The position numbers and the translations under genes were made by a program. A stretch of DNA of 6,233 nucleotides from Chloroflexota bacterium (GTDB lineage: Bacteria > Chloroflexota > UBA6077 > FW602-bin22 > JACQUS01), in contig JACQUS010000290.1 in assembly GCA_016210125.1 (NCBI GenBank), positions 1 through 6,233 of the forward strand, read 5' to 3'. Positions 4,977-6,233 of this stretch are shown piece by piece; within the stretch, counting starts at the first letter, position 1; each line of letters opens with the position of its first letter. The notes below the pieces were generated by a model. It saw only the letters and a list, made by a program, of their open reading frames with translations, was not told the origin of the DNA and searched no databases.

Positions 4977-6232
4977 GCCCCTTTTTTGGCAAGCCAGGCG
5001 CGCGTTTGCGCGACGCGCTCGGTCGCGGCGGCCAGCGCGGCGGCGACGCGCGCGGGCGCCGTGCCGCCGGGCAGGTCACGGGCGGCGACGGCCGCAGCGA
5101 CGCTGAGCACGGCCACGGCGTCGGGGCCGAAGTGCTCGGAGAAGGCGCGCAGCTCGTCGACGGTGAGCGACTCGAGCACGCGCCCGTGATCGAGACACCA
5201 GCGGACGATGCCGCCGACGAGGTGGTGCGCCTGGCGGAAGGGAAGGCCGCGCTTGGCGAGGTAGTCGGCCAGTTCGGTGGCCAGGGCGAGATCGCCGGCC
5301 GCGGCGCGCGCGCGCGTCTCGTCGAGCGCGAGCGTCGCCAGCATACGTGCCGTGACCTCGAGGCACGTCAGCGCCGTGTCCAGAGCGTCGAACAGCGGCG
5401 GCTTGTCCTCTTGAAGATCGCGATTGTATGCCAGCGGCAGCGCCTTGAGCAAGGTCAGCAGGCTCATAAGGTCGCCGTAAACGCGGCCGGTCTTGCCACG
5501 CACGAGCTCGGCCACGTCCGGGTTCTTCTTCTGCGGCATGATGCTGCTGCCCGTGGTGAAGGCGTCGTCGAGCTGGAGGTAGCCGAACTCGGCGCTCGAC
5601 CAGACGACGATCTCCTCGCCGAGGCGCGAGAGGTGCAGCATGGCTAGCGCGGCGACGAAGACGGCCTCGACGGCGAAGTCGCGGTCGGCCGTGGCGTCGA
5701 TGCTGTTGGCCGTGATGCCCTCCATGCCCAGCTCCGCGGCGACGTGCGCGCGGTCCAGCGGGTAGGGCACGCCGGCCAAGGCGCCCGAGCCCAGCGGCGA
5801 GACGTTCGCCCGGCCGTAGGCCTCGCGCGCGCGGGCCGCGTCGCGCTCGAACATCTCGACGTAGGCCAGCAGGTGGTGGGCGAAGAGCACCGGCTGCGCT
5901 CGCTGAAGGTGCGTGTAGCCGGGCACGATGGCCGTCGGGTAGCGGCGCGCCAGGCCGAGCAGCGCCTCCTGGACGCCGGCGAGCCGCTCGACCAGCGTTA
6001 CGAGGGCGTCGCGCACGTAGAGGCGCAGGTCGAGGGCCACCTGGTCGTTGCGGCTGCGCGCCGTGTGCAGCTTGCCGGCCAGGTCGCCGACTAGCGCCCG
6101 CAGCCGCGCCTCGACGTGCGTGTGGATGTCCTCCAGGGCCGGGTCGAAGGCCACCTCGCCGCGCGGTATCCGGAGGTGATCATCCCCGGGTACACGCACC
6201 TGCAGCGCGCGCAACCGGTGCTCTTCGCCCAC
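4973..6232 (-). CDS. argH: Argininosuccinate lyase, 5'-truncated at a rearranged junction
   Basis: ArgH splits argininosuccinate into arginine and fumarate, the last step of arginine synthesis, as a cytosolic homotetramer. Numbering from the GTG at 6232, family motifs are HTARSRNDQVALDLRL (56-71), YTHLQRAQP (106-114) with His108 of the TH motif, NSIDATADRDF (176-186), and the mobile loop GSSIMPQKKNP (228-238), which carries the catalytic serine. The C terminus is complete, ending in TGA at 4973-4975. Authentic ArgH sequence begins only around residue 24 (RGEVAFDPALEDIH, about 6163). The usual first 80 or so residues, with the WGGRF-type start, are absent. Residues 1-23 (GEEHRLRALQVRVP and so on) are the antisense translation of a second argH piece and should not be treated as protein. 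The identity is certain; the 5' boundary is an artefact or a true break. Confidence 0.93.
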   Translation of the reverse strand: MGEEHRLRALQVRVPGDDHLRIPRGEVAFDPALEDIHTHVEARLRALVGDLAGKLHTARSRNDQVALDLRLYVRDALVTLVERLAGVQEALLGLARRYPTAIVPGYTHLQRAQPVLFAHHLLAYVEMFERDAARAREAYGRANVSPLGSGALAGVPYPLDRAHVAAELGMEGITANSIDATADRDFAVEAVFVAALAMLHLSRLGEEIVVWSSAEFGYLQLDDAFTTGSSIMPQKKNPDVAELVRGKTGRVYGDLMSLLTLLKALPLAYNRDLQEDKPPLFDALDTALTCLEVTARMLATLALDETRARAAAGDLALATELADYLAKRGLPFRQAHHLVGGIVRWCLDHGRVLESLTVDELRAFSEHFGPDAVAVLSVAAAVAARDLPGGTAPARVAAALAAATERVAQTRAWLAKKGA

Positions 6233-6233
6233 C
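6155..6233 (+). pseudogene. argH: Second argininosuccinate lyase fragment in opposite orientation
   Basis: In the forward frame from about 6155 the sequence encodes LAARYPEVIIPGYTHLQRAQ followed by PVLFAH, an unmistakable ArgH segment. It corresponds to residues 94-119 of the reverse-strand gene (LARRYPTAIVPGYTHLQRAQ...). Over 70 aligned bases (6164-6233 against 5944-5875 reversed) I count 12 mismatches, mostly silent, with three amino-acid changes, so it is a diverged homologue rather than a copy of the same sequence. Everything before the RYP segment (about the first third of an ArgH N-terminal region) is missing, and the frame runs off the window end. Confidence 0.85.

Noticed and set aside
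4669..5079. Upstream open extension of the LysM/NlpC frame
   Set aside because: It overlaps the argH end and the promoter, is Arg-rich and motif-free; the membrane anchor begins just after 4668, as expected for a natural N terminus.
1..6233. CRISPR array, tRNA, rRNA, transposase, toxin-antitoxin or defence genes
   Set aside because: None seen: no regularly spaced direct repeats, no clover-leaf candidates and no protein motifs of these classes on either strand.

Overview
The window is very GC-rich, has good Shine-Dalgarno sequences and two clear sigma-70-type promoters, and carries palindromic intergenic repeats of a kind common in Chloroflexota and similar high-GC soil, sediment or thermophile lineages. 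I suggest a Chloroflexota-like, probably metagenome-derived genome. That is an inference from sequence style; no marker gene here proves it.

Layout, left to right. The 3' part of a conserved hypothetical gene runs rightward to 1003. It faces a leftward block of three genes. Between them (1004-1309) lie a possible decayed leftward gene tail and a large imperfect inverted repeat (1175-1280). Next, all leftward, come a class III PLP aminotransferase (1310-2656) with its own promoter and ribosome binding site, a 389-base intergenic stretch full of hairpins (2657-3045), a membrane-anchored five-LysM NlpC/P60 cell-wall hydrolase (3046-4668), a roughly 270-base leader with an operator-like palindrome, a promoter overlapping the end of the next gene, and argH (argininosuccinate lyase, 4973 to about 6163).

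The genes do not form an obvious single pathway. argH is arginine biosynthesis, the LysM/NlpC protein is cell-wall remodelling, and the aminotransferase is amine or amino-acid metabolism. Separate promoters in front of the hydrolase and the aminotransferase suggest separate transcription units.

The most unusual feature is at the right edge. The reverse-strand argH stops matching its family near 6163 and lacks about the first 80 residues. From there to the window end the forward strand encodes a second, diverged argH segment running the opposite way. Two argH pieces, both missing their 5' parts, meet head to head at an 8-base palindrome. This looks more like a chimeric assembly or amplification junction than biology, though a real rearrangement cannot be excluded from here. 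I found no convincing new defence, mobile or RNA-guided system, no CRISPR array, and no tRNA or rRNA.
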